From an uncultured Pirellulaceae bacterium (lineage in GTDB: Bacteria; Planctomycetota; Planctomycetia; Pirellulales; Pirellulaceae): a DNA stretch of 64,000 nucleotides. Below, piece after piece: positions 27,571 to 36,971 of this stretch. The DNA lies in NCBI GenBank assembly GCA_938084685.1, contig CALKGE010000004.1:62001-126000 (forward strand), given 5' to 3'. Under the pieces are notes generated by a model. The model was given only the letters and a program-made list of their open reading frames with translations, made no database searches and was not told the origin of the DNA. The position numbers and the translations under genes are program-made. Each line of letters starts with the position of its first letter. The first letter of the stretch is position 1.

Positions 27571-30500
27571 TTACCTCTTTGCCAATGTTTCATCAAGATT
27601 CAGCAATACATTTCCAACAATGGTCCAGGCTGCCGCTTCGGCAACATCCATGGATTCGGGCAATGGGCCTAACGGCATTGTTGAAATTTCCTTCGCACTT
27701 TCCATATCTGCCTGATAATCGGCAAGTACAGTGTTATACAGTTCTATCAGTCTTTTTTGCTCGGCATCATAAGGTGATCGTGCCAGAACCAGGCGGAAAG
27801 CATAGGTAACCTGCTCTTCCACCGATTCACCACCTTCACTTAACACCCGTCGCCCAAAGGCCTGCGCGGCTTCCACATAAACCGGATCATTCAGAGTCAC
27901 CAATGCTTGCAGAGGCGTATTCGTATTCACTCGGCGAATCGTACACACATTGCGACTGGGCGCATCAAAGGTTGCCATCGACGGATAGGGAAGACTGCGT
28001 CGCCACTGGGTGTACAGCCCGCGCCGCCATTTATCTCCTCCTGGCGATGTCGTCCAGTCTGTGGAACTTCCAAAGGCGGCACTCAGTCCCAGCTTTGGAC
28101 GCGGCGGATTCACTGAAGGGCCAAGCATTTTGCGATCCAGCAGACCACTAACGGCCAAAGCCTGGTCACGGATCATTTCGGCATTCAAGCGGAACCTGGC
28201 TCCGCGTGACAGCAGATAATTATAAGGGTCAATTTTCCTGTGTTCGTCGGTTGTCAAAGAACTTTGCCGATAGGTGGATGACATCACAATGAACTTCAGA
28301 AACTTCTTCATGTCCCACTGCAGATCCTGCTGGAATGTTACAGCCAGATAATCCAGCAGTTCGGGATGCGATGGGAAATCTCCCTGAGCGCCAAATTCTT
28401 CACTGGTTCTGACGATTCCCTGTCCGAACAGCTGTTCCCAGTATCGATTAGCGATAACACGGGCGGTGAGAGGATTTTCCTCGCTAACCAGCCAGCGGGC
28501 AACGCCCAGTCGATTGATCGATTCCCCCTCGGGCATGTCGTGGAAAACGGCAGGAGTTCCCTCGGCAACCTCGTCTTCCAACACTTCAAAATTCCCACGA
28601 ATCTGGATGTGTGTTTTACGACGACGGTCACCGGTCAATTCCCGCATGATCGGTACGGAGGCAGGCTTAATGCCATCACGTTGTTTCTTGACTGCTGCAA
28701 TCTTGTCGGTCAGTTCCTTCGGTGGAGGAACTACTCGCAAGTAGTAATCACGGATCGTCTTTTCATGCTCGGCATTGCCTGCGTCGTAACCGGCAGTGAG
28801 TACTTGCGAAACCGCCTTGGGAAGAACAGAAACGTCTCCCGTGTCGGTAGTCAATGACAATCGAAAACGCCCCAGCGGGTGTTCTTTGTAGTTTTGCGTG
28901 AGTACGAGTTTCAGCTGAGTACTCTCGGTGGTTCCCACTTTGTTGCCAATCACAAAAACGGCTGTATTGTTTTTCCCTGTTTCGCCACCGACGGCCCAAC
29001 CGCTGGCGGCACTTTTTGCATCTCCATCGATGGATTTCGAGACGCCAAAGTTATTCACTTTGTCGCCTTCGAGCTGTTCGAACGTCGCCGTCGCTGACGC
29101 AAACTGAATCGGAAGCAGGCCATCAAGCGTTGCTTCGTGCTTCCCGGCTGACGCTTTCGCCACTTCCTGCTTCCACACAAGATTTCGCTCTGCATCCAGC
29201 ACACTCAACACAAACCCGTCCAATCGCGAATAGAGGTCGCTATCGGTTCGCGGCCAGATGTTGATGAGGTCGATCGGCACGACCTTCCCGAGATCTATTT
29301 CGATCCAAGGGTTCTCTTGAACTGCTGTATGGGTAACCGAGTTATTGTTATATTCACCATCGGTATTACCATCATTGGCTCGGCTCACCTCGCCACCAAA
29401 ATCGGTGGAAGACTGTTTGGCTTTACCTTCGAGTGCGACATTCTTTCCGCCACTAAAGATTTCCAGTTCGGCAATGTGAATCATCTTCCCCTTGCCAGGC
29501 AGATCGATACGTACGACCTGCCCTTGTGGTGGCTCATTACGCACTCCGCCAAAGGAGCCAGACAATTCCGAAAGTACAAAGTTTCCGCCATTACCTCGGC
29601 CAGGTCCTTTTGCGGGCAATGCGTCATCGGCAAGTACTTCGAGGCGAATTGCCTTGATATCCTTCAGGTCCGTAGAAAACGTCAGTTCATATACTTCTTC
29701 TGGCGTGACATCTCCGGTGAACGTGATGACACCATTTTCATCTACTTCGCAGGTCGCTCCGCTTTTGGCACTCGCGTCCAACTGCTTGACCACTTGCCAG
29801 TCGATGGGGCGTTCCATCTGAGCTTTCCAGGCTTCAATCTGCTTGGCGACCAGGTCTGCCGTGGGAACGAGTTGGGCTTCCAGTTCTTTGATCTGAAGCT
29901 CCAGGTCTGCTTTTTGCTGTTCCTTCTCGGGAGTCATGACCGAAAGCAATGGTTGCTCGTCAGCCCGATCAGCGTCTTCTGTGTTATTAAAGACGGCGAA
30001 GAACTTGAAATACTCTTCCTGTGAAATCGGATCATATTTATGGGTATGGCACTGGGCACAACGCATCGTTGTTCCCATCCAGACTTCCATCGTGGTATTG
30101 ACCCGGTCGACGATGGCAACATTACGAAATTCTTCGTCGTTCGTACCACCTTCACTCTGGGTTAGCGTGTTTCTATGGAACGCGGTCGCAATTAACTGCT
30201 CCTGCGTCGGCTCGGAAAGCAAGTCACCGGCAATCTGTTCTACGGTGAACTGATCAAACGGGATGTTTCGGTTGAAGGCGTTGATAACCCAGTCGCGGTA
30301 GAGCCAGATGGTGCGTGATGGGTCATTGGCATAACCGGCTGAGTCCGCATAGCGTGCGAGATCAAGCCACATGGTTGCCCAACGTTCTCCATAAGCGGGC
30401 TTTTCCAGCAAGCGGTCTACCAGGTGCTCGTAAGCGTCCGGCCTTTGATCTTTCACGAAGGCGTCGACTTCTTCGAGTGTTGGAGGCAACCCTGTCAGGT

Positions 30501-31080
30501 CAAACGACAGTCGTCGTATGAGGGCATAGCGAGTTGCTTCATCATTTGGCTTCAACCCATGCTTTTCGATTTCCGAAAGAATAAACTGATCGATACCATT
30601 TTTCACCCACTGCTTATGTTCCACTGCGGGCAATTCAGGTTTAACCGGAACCACATAGGACCAGTGTTCACCGTAGGCCGCTCCCTGCTCGATCCAACGC
30701 TTGATCAACTCAATTTCACTATCGGTGAACTTCACAGGATTTTCGCCCGGGGGCATCCGTGTAAACTCGTCGTCGGTGGTAATTCTGGCAACCAGTTCAC
30801 TGGCTTCCACGTCTCCTGGCTTGATGGCAAAGGAACCGTCGCGCTCGAGCGTCGCCTGCTCGAAAACGTCCAACCGGAGATCAGCTTTTCTTTCCGCATC
30901 ATCTGGGCCGTGGCAGGTAAAGCAACGACTCGACAGTAGTTTGCGAACCTGATTCAGTTCAACATTATTCAATGGCTCTTCGTCGGCTAGTGTCACAGAA
31001 GGAGTCAGTGCTCCCATGGCGACGGCAACCAGAAGGATCAGTCCGGCTACTGCAGGCAGACTATAACGACGTGAATTCAT
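27571..31080 (-). CDS. PSCyt1 / DUF1549 / DUF1553 exported haem protein
   Basis: A 1169-residue protein. The ATG 31080 is chosen because upstream codons are reached only from a TTG. A signal peptide ends near TLADE. The PSCyt1 domain has CFTCHGPDDAERKADLRLD (near residue 50), then DUF1549 with NGIDQFILSEIEKHGL and a second haem motif RCAQCHTHKYDPIS. Residues about 500-640 include a discoidin (F5/8 type C)-like segment with NVALEGKAKQSS and PWIEIDLGKVVPID. DUF1553 closes the protein (NPLTARVIANRYWEQLFGQGIV and FPSHPELLDYLA). These proteins are thought to be periplasmic haem proteins in polysaccharide breakdown; the reaction is not known. First gene of a pair with DUF1501. Confidence 0.9.
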   Translation of the reverse strand: MNSRRYSLPAVAGLILLVAVAMGALTPSVTLADEEPLNNVELNQVRKLLSSRCFTCHGPDDAERKADLRLDVFEQATLERDGSFAIKPGDVEASELVARITTDDEFTRMPPGENPVKFTDSEIELIKRWIEQGAAYGEHWSYVVPVKPELPAVEHKQWVKNGIDQFILSEIEKHGLKPNDEATRYALIRRLSFDLTGLPPTLEEVDAFVKDQRPDAYEHLVDRLLEKPAYGERWATMWLDLARYADSAGYANDPSRTIWLYRDWVINAFNRNIPFDQFTVEQIAGDLLSEPTQEQLIATAFHRNTLTQSEGGTNDEEFRNVAIVDRVNTTMEVWMGTTMRCAQCHTHKYDPISQEEYFKFFAVFNNTEDADRADEQPLLSVMTPEKEQQKADLELQIKELEAQLVPTADLVAKQIEAWKAQMERPIDWQVVKQLDASAKSGATCEVDENGVITFTGDVTPEEVYELTFSTDLKDIKAIRLEVLADDALPAKGPGRGNGGNFVLSELSGSFGGVRNEPPQGQVVRIDLPGKGKMIHIAELEIFSGGKNVALEGKAKQSSTDFGGEVSRANDGNTDGEYNNNSVTHTAVQENPWIEIDLGKVVPIDLINIWPRTDSDLYSRLDGFVLSVLDAERNLVWKQEVAKASAGKHEATLDGLLPIQFASATATFEQLEGDKVNNFGVSKSIDGDAKSAASGWAVGGETGKNNTAVFVIGNKVGTTESTQLKLVLTQNYKEHPLGRFRLSLTTDTGDVSVLPKAVSQVLTAGYDAGNAEHEKTIRDYYLRVVPPPKELTDKIAAVKKQRDGIKPASVPIMRELTGDRRRKTHIQIRGNFEVLEDEVAEGTPAVFHDMPEGESINRLGVARWLVSEENPLTARVIANRYWEQLFGQGIVRTSEEFGAQGDFPSHPELLDYLAVTFQQDLQWDMKKFLKFIVMSSTYRQSSLTTDEHRKIDPYNYLLSRGARFRLNAEMIRDQALAVSGLLDRKMLGPSVNPPRPKLGLSAAFGSSTDWTTSPGGDKWRRGLYTQWRRSLPYPSMATFDAPSRNVCTIRRVNTNTPLQALVTLNDPVYVEAAQAFGRRVLSEGGESVEEQVTYAFRLVLARSPYDAEQKRLIELYNTVLADYQADMESAKEISTMPLGPLPESMDVAEAAAWTIVGNVLLNLDETLAKR

Positions 31081-31938
31081 CTTGCGAATCCCAGTGTTCA
31101 AAATTGACCGAAACGGTGGAGCCTCGGCTGAAAAATAACATTCACCTGAAGTTTATTATAGCTTGCGAGTACGACTCGGAGAAAGGCGTACCGCTGTCGG
31201 TAGTATACGGTTCAACCACGTTGTCCATGGAGAAGTCGTTATCGTCGTTATGAATGACCAACAGATCTGAAGGAGCTCTGCAAGCAAAGCGTCGCGTCGG
31301 TGGGACTCGCCGGAGCAACTTGCAGGCTTCGCCCGTTGGCAGTCGTAGCGACAACAGTCCATAGGAAGATTGTTTAAGACGTCCAGGTTTTCCAATCTTG
31401 CTGAAATTCCGTGGCTGTTGGGATGCACCTCTTCCTAATATGAAGAGCTTGAAAAGCTTGGAAAGCTTGGAGGTCATCATCATATTGCGATATTACTTGA
31501 CGATCGTACCGTAGCCGGCGAGTCTGAATTCCTGCCAATCTCGCCATCTGTCAGCCAAAACGGGGTAATCCCCCCCTTCGATTTCACCTGGAAAACAAGG
31601 GTCTGACACCCATGTGCAAATTTACAATACTATAGTAGTGTTATTTTTCACATCTATGGATGGGATATTTTTCAGGTGGATCTCCTAAAAATCATTGGTC
31701 CGTACTCGCCCTGGCTTTTGGGTGATGCTGCCGCATTAGTGGCGTGGTTCCATTCCAGATTTTCATCGACCTGTTTACTACGAAATCATGGATGACCTTA
31801 GCGGACTTCAGCAAGCGATTTCCGTGACAGGGACGAGAAGTTCGCGAATGGGATGGCTTTCAAGTGTTTCAGAAACCGTTGATTTGCTTCTTATTGCTGT
31901 TTGATTGAGACTCTACCCAAGAATCAAGTGCCAGCGCC
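31081..31938. other. 858-base gap without a recognisable gene
   Basis: No convincing coding region. It holds purine-rich AGCTTG repeats near 31445-31470, a palindromic GGGTCTGACACCC at 31599-31611, and from about 31676 a short open stretch (reading VDLLKIIGPYSPWLLGDAA) that stops after about 40 codons and looks like a relic. Base composition is patchy, with an A/T-rich section at 31610-31680. Confidence 0.5.
31599..31611. repeat. Short palindrome GGGTCTGACACCC
   Basis: GGGT and ACCC arms flank CTGAC. A related GGGTCTGACC occurs at 43336-43345 in another gene-poor stretch. Motifs of this kind are often found beside REP-associated tyrosine transposases; no transposase is present here. Confidence 0.3.
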
Positions 31939-33102
31939 TTAATCGTTTATCTGCTCTGCTTCTCCGTAAGCAATTACAAATATCTGTTCAGCATAGAAGG
32001 CTTTCGGCCGCGTACCTTTAAGAGGTTTTAATATGCCGGCTTCAACAAGTTTTTTTATGTCTGACCTGGCTGTGGGCTGAGTAACACCGTGCTTCGCTGC
32101 AACGGATGGGGCAGTCACGAGAGGATGTCTAAAAAGGTCGTCAATTATCGGATCAGATCGCGATGAACGTTGGGTAACCTTTCGTTTATACTCCTCTTTT
32201 AACGCATTAAGTTTATTGCAACGCCGAATTGCATCCTTGGTTTGCCAAATTACCCCCCGCAAACAATACTTTATCCATCCAGACCAATCACCACGTGCAC
32301 TTATATCGTACAGTCCACCGAAATATTCATTCTTGAATCGCTCATAAAAGGCGCTCATATAAAGCCAAGGGTTAGAAAGTTTTAGCCACTTATATACCAT
32401 CAAGGCCAGTAACACCCTTCCAACCCTACCGTTTCCATCTGCGAAAGGGTGTATGGCTTCAAACTGATAATGGATAATAAATGCCTGAACGAGTGGATCG
32501 TATCTTTCATCACGGAATTGCATGTACAACTCCAGATTGGCCATCAACTGGTCAATATAATTTGCAGGCGGGGGAACGAAACGTGCATCTGAACCTATTT
32601 GAACTTGCCAACGACGAAACTTTCCGGGAGTAGCCCTACCTCCTCGTACACCACTGAGCAGTATTTCATGAATTTCTTTGATAACCCGAAGGCAAATCGG
32701 AAGTTTTTCCAGACGCTCCATACCATGTTGCATAGCTCGACCGTAGTTAGATACTTCCCTCCATTCTGAGGATTTCGAAGACGTATGCGCCGTCGGATCA
32801 AGCTCGAAGAATAATAGCTCATGAGGCGTCACATACGTACCTTCCAGACTCGACGATGTAAGAGCTTCTCTTCCCCCTAATGGCCGTAACAGAAGTTGTG
32901 GATCGTGCAAAGTCTGGCCAATTCCATCCAGCCTTCCAAGGCTTTCTTTGGCCTCACACAAGAGCAGCCAAATCTCGTTGGAATCAACTGAAAACGTCCA
33001 GTCGGGCGGGAGTTCATGAGGAATAAATGCCCAATCTTCTTGAGGGATATTGACAGGAATTAACTTACCTGGAGCTTCATTTGCGAAATTTGCTCTGTCC
33101 AT
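31939..33102 (-). CDS. Fic family adenylyltransferase-like protein with C-terminal winged helix
   Basis: A 387-residue Fic protein. The core motif is HPFADGNGRVGR (about 225-236), matching HxFx(D/E)GNGRxxR. An N-terminal Fic_N segment contains SSSLEG, which fits the inhibitory-helix consensus (S/T)xxxE(G/N), so this is a class II, self-inhibited Fic enzyme. Residues about 320-380 form a winged helix (VAAKHGVTQPTARSDIKKLVEAGIL). Fic enzymes transfer AMP or other phosphate groups to protein hydroxyls; the target is unknown. AAGGG precedes the ATG by 8-12 bases. Gene-poor flanks and no partner toxin or antitoxin gene suggest an acquired single-gene unit. Confidence 0.92.
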   Translation of the reverse strand: MDRANFANEAPGKLIPVNIPQEDWAFIPHELPPDWTFSVDSNEIWLLLCEAKESLGRLDGIGQTLHDPQLLLRPLGGREALTSSSLEGTYVTPHELLFFELDPTAHTSSKSSEWREVSNYGRAMQHGMERLEKLPICLRVIKEIHEILLSGVRGGRATPGKFRRWQVQIGSDARFVPPPANYIDQLMANLELYMQFRDERYDPLVQAFIIHYQFEAIHPFADGNGRVGRVLLALMVYKWLKLSNPWLYMSAFYERFKNEYFGGLYDISARGDWSGWIKYCLRGVIWQTKDAIRRCNKLNALKEEYKRKVTQRSSRSDPIIDDLFRHPLVTAPSVAAKHGVTQPTARSDIKKLVEAGILKPLKGTRPKAFYAEQIFVIAYGEAEQIND

Positions 33103-33425
33103 TAAATAACCCTTTCAATAACTGCCTCAAAAGAAAATTATACCGCATTTATTTTCATATTGACACTGCAACGAAAATAAACTCCATTTTATTTTCACTA
33201 CGGAAAGAATCCCTTCCCCAACCGACAACAAGCGGAAATAACACAAACTGTTAACCATTGATTCTGCCGGCAATCGGGCGAGCAATCGCAAACGGTTCCC
33301 GCGTTTGCTATCGCGTGAAGATTTAGCAACGCTCGATCATTGCCCAGATCATTGCCCAGACTAATGTCCTACCGGGCGGCAACGAGCATGAAAAAGCCTG
33401 GCTGAGAAAGTCTAGCTGAGAAAGT
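33103..33425. other. 323-base regulatory and non-coding gap upstream of fic
   Basis: No gene. It contains the fic promoter/operator region near 33137-33196, a hairpin GCAAACG/CGTTTGC near 33285-33310, and two short tandem duplications at 33336-33359 and 33401-33428, the latter overlapping the stop codon of the DUF1501 gene. Confidence 0.55.
33137..33196 (-). promoter_or_regulatory. fic promoter with three GAAAATAAA operator-like boxes
   Basis: On the minus strand, TATAAT (33142-33137) lies 35 bases before the fic start. TTTATTTTC at 33148-33156, its exact inverse GAAAATAAA at 33173-33181, and a third copy TTTATTTTC at 33188-33196 sit just upstream. No consensus -35 is seen. The arrangement fits binding by a dimeric repressor, possibly the Fic protein's own winged helix. 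Confidence 0.5.
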
Positions 33426-33428
33426 CTA
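33336..33428. repeat. Two short tandem duplications
   Basis: ATCATTGCCCAG is present twice head to tail at 33336-33347 and 33348-33359. GCTGAGAAAGTCTA is present twice at 33401-33414 and 33415-33428; the second copy includes the TAG stop of the DUF1501 gene on the minus strand. They look like replication-slippage or repair scars. Confidence 0.7.
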
Positions 33429-34898
33429 GAACAGTTCGCTAATCGGCTCGCCTTCGGTGAGTATCGGCACGGGGCGACCGGCGTTATTCAGGAAGGCTCG
33501 ATGCGGATCGACTCCGAATTTTTTGTAGACCGAGGCCAGCAGGCAATTACTGTTCATAATCCGCTCGACCGGTCGCTCGGCACGCTTGTCTGTCGCTCCG
33601 ATCACCTGCCCGGTGGGGATGCCGCCACCAGATAAAAAGACACTCATTGCCTGAGGCCAATGGTCACGACCTGGGCGTCCGCTGGCATCCTGATTACGGA
33701 TGAGCGGCGTTCGGCCAAATTCACCGCAGAATATAAAGAGCACTCGTCGGTCCAGTCCTCTGGAATAGAGGTCTTCAATTAACGCTGAAACCGCCTGATC
33801 CAGTACGGGCACCTTTTCTTCGTAGGACTTGAAGATATGTGCGTTAACACTGTGGTCATCCCAGGTCGACGTTCTCCCTGTTTCGGGCCTCAAACGGAAG
33901 GTCGCCTGACATTGAACGAAACGAACACCTGCTTCGACCAGCCGCCTGCACGTCAGCAGACTCTTACCCCAGTGCGTATCCCCGTACCGTTCGAGCGTTG
34001 TCTGTTTTTCCTGCGTCAAATCAAAGGCTGTCTTTGCCTTGGTGCTGGAGAGCATTGCCGCCGCTCGCTGCTGAAATACGTCCATCGACGACATCATCTT
34101 CGTACTGTCAATGTCACGCGAAAGGAGGTCGAGCTGCTGGAGCACCTGACGACGCCGACTCAGATCCACAACACCTCCCTGGGAGATCGACAGATCTCCA
34201 ATACCATCACCCGTTTGATAGATGGGCACTGGTTCATACTGATTCGCTCCACTGGCCGTCTCCAAATTCGGTGATGGCATGTACGCTTCACAGGATGCTC
34301 CCAGATAGGCTGCCCCAGCTCCGTAGCTGGGCGTATTGGCAACGTAGAACGGAAGCGGAGTTTCCGAGTACTCGGCATGTTTCGCCAGCACGGATCCCAT
34401 GTCGGGGTATTCCGATCGAGGCAGGTTTTTGGCTACCGATGAGTACCCTGTAAGAAACCGATTCGTACCGCCGGAATGCTCGGCACGTTCATGATGCAAA
34501 CTGCGCAACAGGGTAAATTTATCGGCCATTCTGGAAAGCCGTGGCATCAGCTCACAGATTTCCATCCCGTTGATATTGGTCTGAACAGGCCTGAACGGGC
34601 CCCGATATTCAGCAGGAGCTTCCGGCTTCATATCGAACAGATCCAGATGACTCGGCCCACCATTGGCCCAAAAGAGAATCACCGAAAAATCATCATTCAA
34701 TTCAGGCAGCGGCTGCCCTTCTGCATCATGGACTGTTTTCGTGGCGGCAGCCAGCAGGTCATCGCCGGGGCGAACACCTGAACAGAGCGCGCCCATGCTC
34801 AGCGCCCCTAACTGCAGCCATTGCCTGCGGTTAACCGGCCCGGTACAACGAGAAGAGACTCGATGTGAACTCTGATTTCCTGACTTATTTCGGTACAT
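33426..34898 (-). CDS. Second DUF1501 (sulfatase-fold) exported protein
   Basis: About 490 residues from the ATG 34898; the frame upstream opens only with TTG. The N-terminus has a Tat-like NRRQWLQLGALSMGALCSG. DUF1501 signatures are VILFWANGGPSHLDLFDMKPEAP, LLRSLHHERAEHSGGTNRFLTG, DMGSVLAKHAEYS, FIFCGEFGRTPLIRNQDASGRPGRDHWPQAMSVFLSGGG. It lacks an adjacent DUF1553 partner, unlike the copy at 26118. It is divergent from the kinase gene at 34997. Function unknown, probably the same extracytoplasmic role as other family members. Confidence 0.9.
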   Translation of the reverse strand: MYRNKSGNQSSHRVSSRCTGPVNRRQWLQLGALSMGALCSGVRPGDDLLAAATKTVHDAEGQPLPELNDDFSVILFWANGGPSHLDLFDMKPEAPAEYRGPFRPVQTNINGMEICELMPRLSRMADKFTLLRSLHHERAEHSGGTNRFLTGYSSVAKNLPRSEYPDMGSVLAKHAEYSETPLPFYVANTPSYGAGAAYLGASCEAYMPSPNLETASGANQYEPVPIYQTGDGIGDLSISQGGVVDLSRRRQVLQQLDLLSRDIDSTKMMSSMDVFQQRAAAMLSSTKAKTAFDLTQEKQTTLERYGDTHWGKSLLTCRRLVEAGVRFVQCQATFRLRPETGRTSTWDDHSVNAHIFKSYEEKVPVLDQAVSALIEDLYSRGLDRRVLFIFCGEFGRTPLIRNQDASGRPGRDHWPQAMSVFLSGGGIPTGQVIGATDKRAERPVERIMNSNCLLASVYKKFGVDPHRAFLNNAGRPVPILTEGEPISELF

Positions 34899-34996
34899 AC
34901 CCGTACTATATACCAAAGTTCCCGTCTTTGACGGAAGGTTTTTCCTTAAGATAAATAAGTTGACGCCCCTATTCTGCTTCAGACAAAATAGATGCG

Positions 34997-35986
34997 GTGA
35001 AAAGAAGATTTGACGAATTCGAACTAGGCAAAGTCATCGGGACGGGAACGGTCGGTACTATTTACCGATCAACTGAAATCCTGACGGGGGAGCCACGCGC
35101 CGTCAAAGTGCTTCAAAAGGAAGTCTCGCAGGACGAAAACATCGTTTCCCGCTTTGAGCGTGAAATGCTGATCCTCTCGAAATTGAAGCATCCCAATATC
35201 GTCAGTTACTACGGGGGTGGGCGTACGGACGATGGGCGATTGTTCTATGTCATGGAACTCATCGAGGGTGGGACGCTGAAGCAATTGCTGAAAACTCACC
35301 ACAAGCTTTCCTGGCAGGAAACGATCAATTACGGCATCCAGATCTGTTCAGCGCTGCAGCATGCCCATAACCACGGCATCATCCATCGCGACCTGAAACC
35401 GGCCAATCTGTTTCTCACCTATGAAGGTCAGTTGAAGCTGGGGGATTTCGGCATTGCCCTGGACACAGGCGAATCCGATCTGACCGTAAGCGGTATGACC
35501 GTGGGCTCCTGGCTCTACATGTCACCTGAACAGATTCGGGGGGAGGAAATCATCACCGGCCACGCCGACCTGTATTCTCTGGGCTGCCTGTTTTACGAAA
35601 TGCTGACCGGGAATCCCCCCTTCCAGGGCACGAACTTTCCGGTCATCTTTGACCAGCACCTCAAGGACAAGCCACAGCCACTACACATTGCCGCTCCGGA
35701 CGCTCCCGCCAGCCTGCAGGAAGTCATTCTGCAACAACTTGAGAAGGCTCCGCAGGACCGGCCGTTTAATGCACGAGCCATCCAGGGGATCCTGTCCGAA
35801 CTGAAACTGGACTGGAATGACGACCAGCAACGTTATCAGGAAGAACTGAGTCGCCTGAAAACAGCATTTGATGCAAGTCCCTATGCCGTGCACACTCCCA
35901 AGTGCGATGTCTCCTGGAAAACATTGACGCTGTGGTTGGTAGTCTTGGCAATGGGCGTCACCATCATTGCCCTGCTACAGAACTAG
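34997..35986 (+). CDS. Membrane-anchored serine/threonine protein kinase
   Basis: A 329-residue Hanks-type kinase started at the GTG 34997 (an ATG 5 bases upstream is out of frame and soon stops). Key residues are the glycine-rich GTGTVGT (15-21), catalytic lysine 37 in RAVKV, HRDLKPANLFL (130-140), DFG 150-152 and SPEQIRGEE in the activation/P+1 segment. A single membrane helix at about 308-327 ends the protein, with no extracellular sensor domain, unlike the PASTA-type kinases. The substrate is unknown. Its 3' end overlaps the end of the convergent aldo/keto reductase gene by 12 bases. Confidence 0.92.
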   Translation: MKRRFDEFELGKVIGTGTVGTIYRSTEILTGEPRAVKVLQKEVSQDENIVSRFEREMLILSKLKHPNIVSYYGGGRTDDGRLFYVMELIEGGTLKQLLKTHHKLSWQETINYGIQICSALQHAHNHGIIHRDLKPANLFLTYEGQLKLGDFGIALDTGESDLTVSGMTVGSWLYMSPEQIRGEEIITGHADLYSLGCLFYEMLTGNPPFQGTNFPVIFDQHLKDKPQPLHIAAPDAPASLQEVILQQLEKAPQDRPFNARAIQGILSELKLDWNDDQQRYQEELSRLKTAFDASPYAVHTPKCDVSWKTLTLWLVVLAMGVTIIALLQN

Positions 35987-36958
35987 TAACGCATTTTCTT
36001 CTGTTTGTTTCAGATCTTCCTGCAGCAAGTCTCCCAACCCCATAGCAGCCACCGCCTGTTCAATGTGCTCGGGATTCCCAAAGCCAATAATCGCACTATC
36101 GACAAAAGCGTGCGACAACACGAAGCGAACACATATCTCTGCCAGACTTTCGTCTGGAAACAGCGACTCCAACCGGGCGGCAGTCTTTAAATCCCGCTGG
36201 TAAAGTGCTAGAGGAAAGAACCGAGTCTGATAGGTGTAAGGGGACGGCTGCCGCTGCAGGAGCGCGCCTCCGGCAAACAGACGAATCGCAAACGTGCCAA
36301 TACCATGGTCGGCACCATATCGCAGCACGTCTCCGTATTGATGGCTGCAAAGTTGATCCGAGATATCGTAGCCAGCGCTGATATTCGCAGCATTGAACGG
36401 GGTCTGCAAGGTGGTGATGCGGCCACTATCAACCACCTGTTTGACGGCGCTGCTGTCGCCGGTTGCCGTCAAACCAACATGCGAGATCACTCCTTCACGC
36501 TGCAACTGTTCCAGTGCCGCCAGTACGCCCCGGTCTGCCAAAACATCTTCTACGTTAAGCGAAGTGGGCTGCGCTCCGCGAACGTTTGTAATTGCGTTAT
36601 GAACCTGTACCAGTTCGACACGATCTCGCCGCAGCGCCGTTAAAGACTCGGCAACACTTCGCCGGACTGCGTCAAAAATATCATTCTGTTGTTCTGGGAG
36701 AATGCGAACCTTGGTACCGATCATCACCTGATCGGACAATCCCAGTTCATCGAGGCAGGCTCCCAATCCAGTTTCACTTGCCCCCTCGCCATACGTCCGA
36801 GCGGTATCAAACCAGTTCACTCCCAGATCAACAGCGCGTTGTACCGAATCGAGCTGATTCTGAAAATCGGTCCCGGTCATATTTCCTGCCAAGGGCCCGC
36901 AACCAAAGGCAAGGCGTGACACCTGCAGTCCGGTTTTGCCAAGCGTTCGGTATTGCAC
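35975..36958 (-). CDS. Aldo/keto reductase
   Basis: A 327-residue (alpha/beta)8 oxidoreductase, started at a GTG with AGGAG upstream. The catalytic tetrad is visible: D and Y in WFDTARTYGEGASE, K in MIGTKV and H in ELVQVHNA. NADPH-contact sequence near the C-terminus includes AIIGFGNPEHIEQA. It resembles the L-fucose/D-threo-aldose dehydrogenase-type branch, but the substrate is not readable. Last gene of the minus-strand run from oleA-like to here, 13 bases after the dehydratase. Confidence 0.88.
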   Translation of the reverse strand: MQYRTLGKTGLQVSRLAFGCGPLAGNMTGTDFQNQLDSVQRAVDLGVNWFDTARTYGEGASETGLGACLDELGLSDQVMIGTKVRILPEQQNDIFDAVRRSVAESLTALRRDRVELVQVHNAITNVRGAQPTSLNVEDVLADRGVLAALEQLQREGVISHVGLTATGDSSAVKQVVDSGRITTLQTPFNAANISAGYDISDQLCSHQYGDVLRYGADHGIGTFAIRLFAGGALLQRQPSPYTYQTRFFPLALYQRDLKTAARLESLFPDESLAEICVRFVLSHAFVDSAIIGFGNPEHIEQAVAAMGLGDLLQEDLKQTEENALLVL

Positions 36959-36971
36959 GATGCTCTCCTGC

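Noticed and set aside
31142..31483. 113-codon minus-strand frame in the gap before the DUF1553 gene
   Set aside because: Composition is low-complexity at the start (SKLSKLFKLF) and there is no ribosome site or known motif; kept only as part of the unexplained gap.
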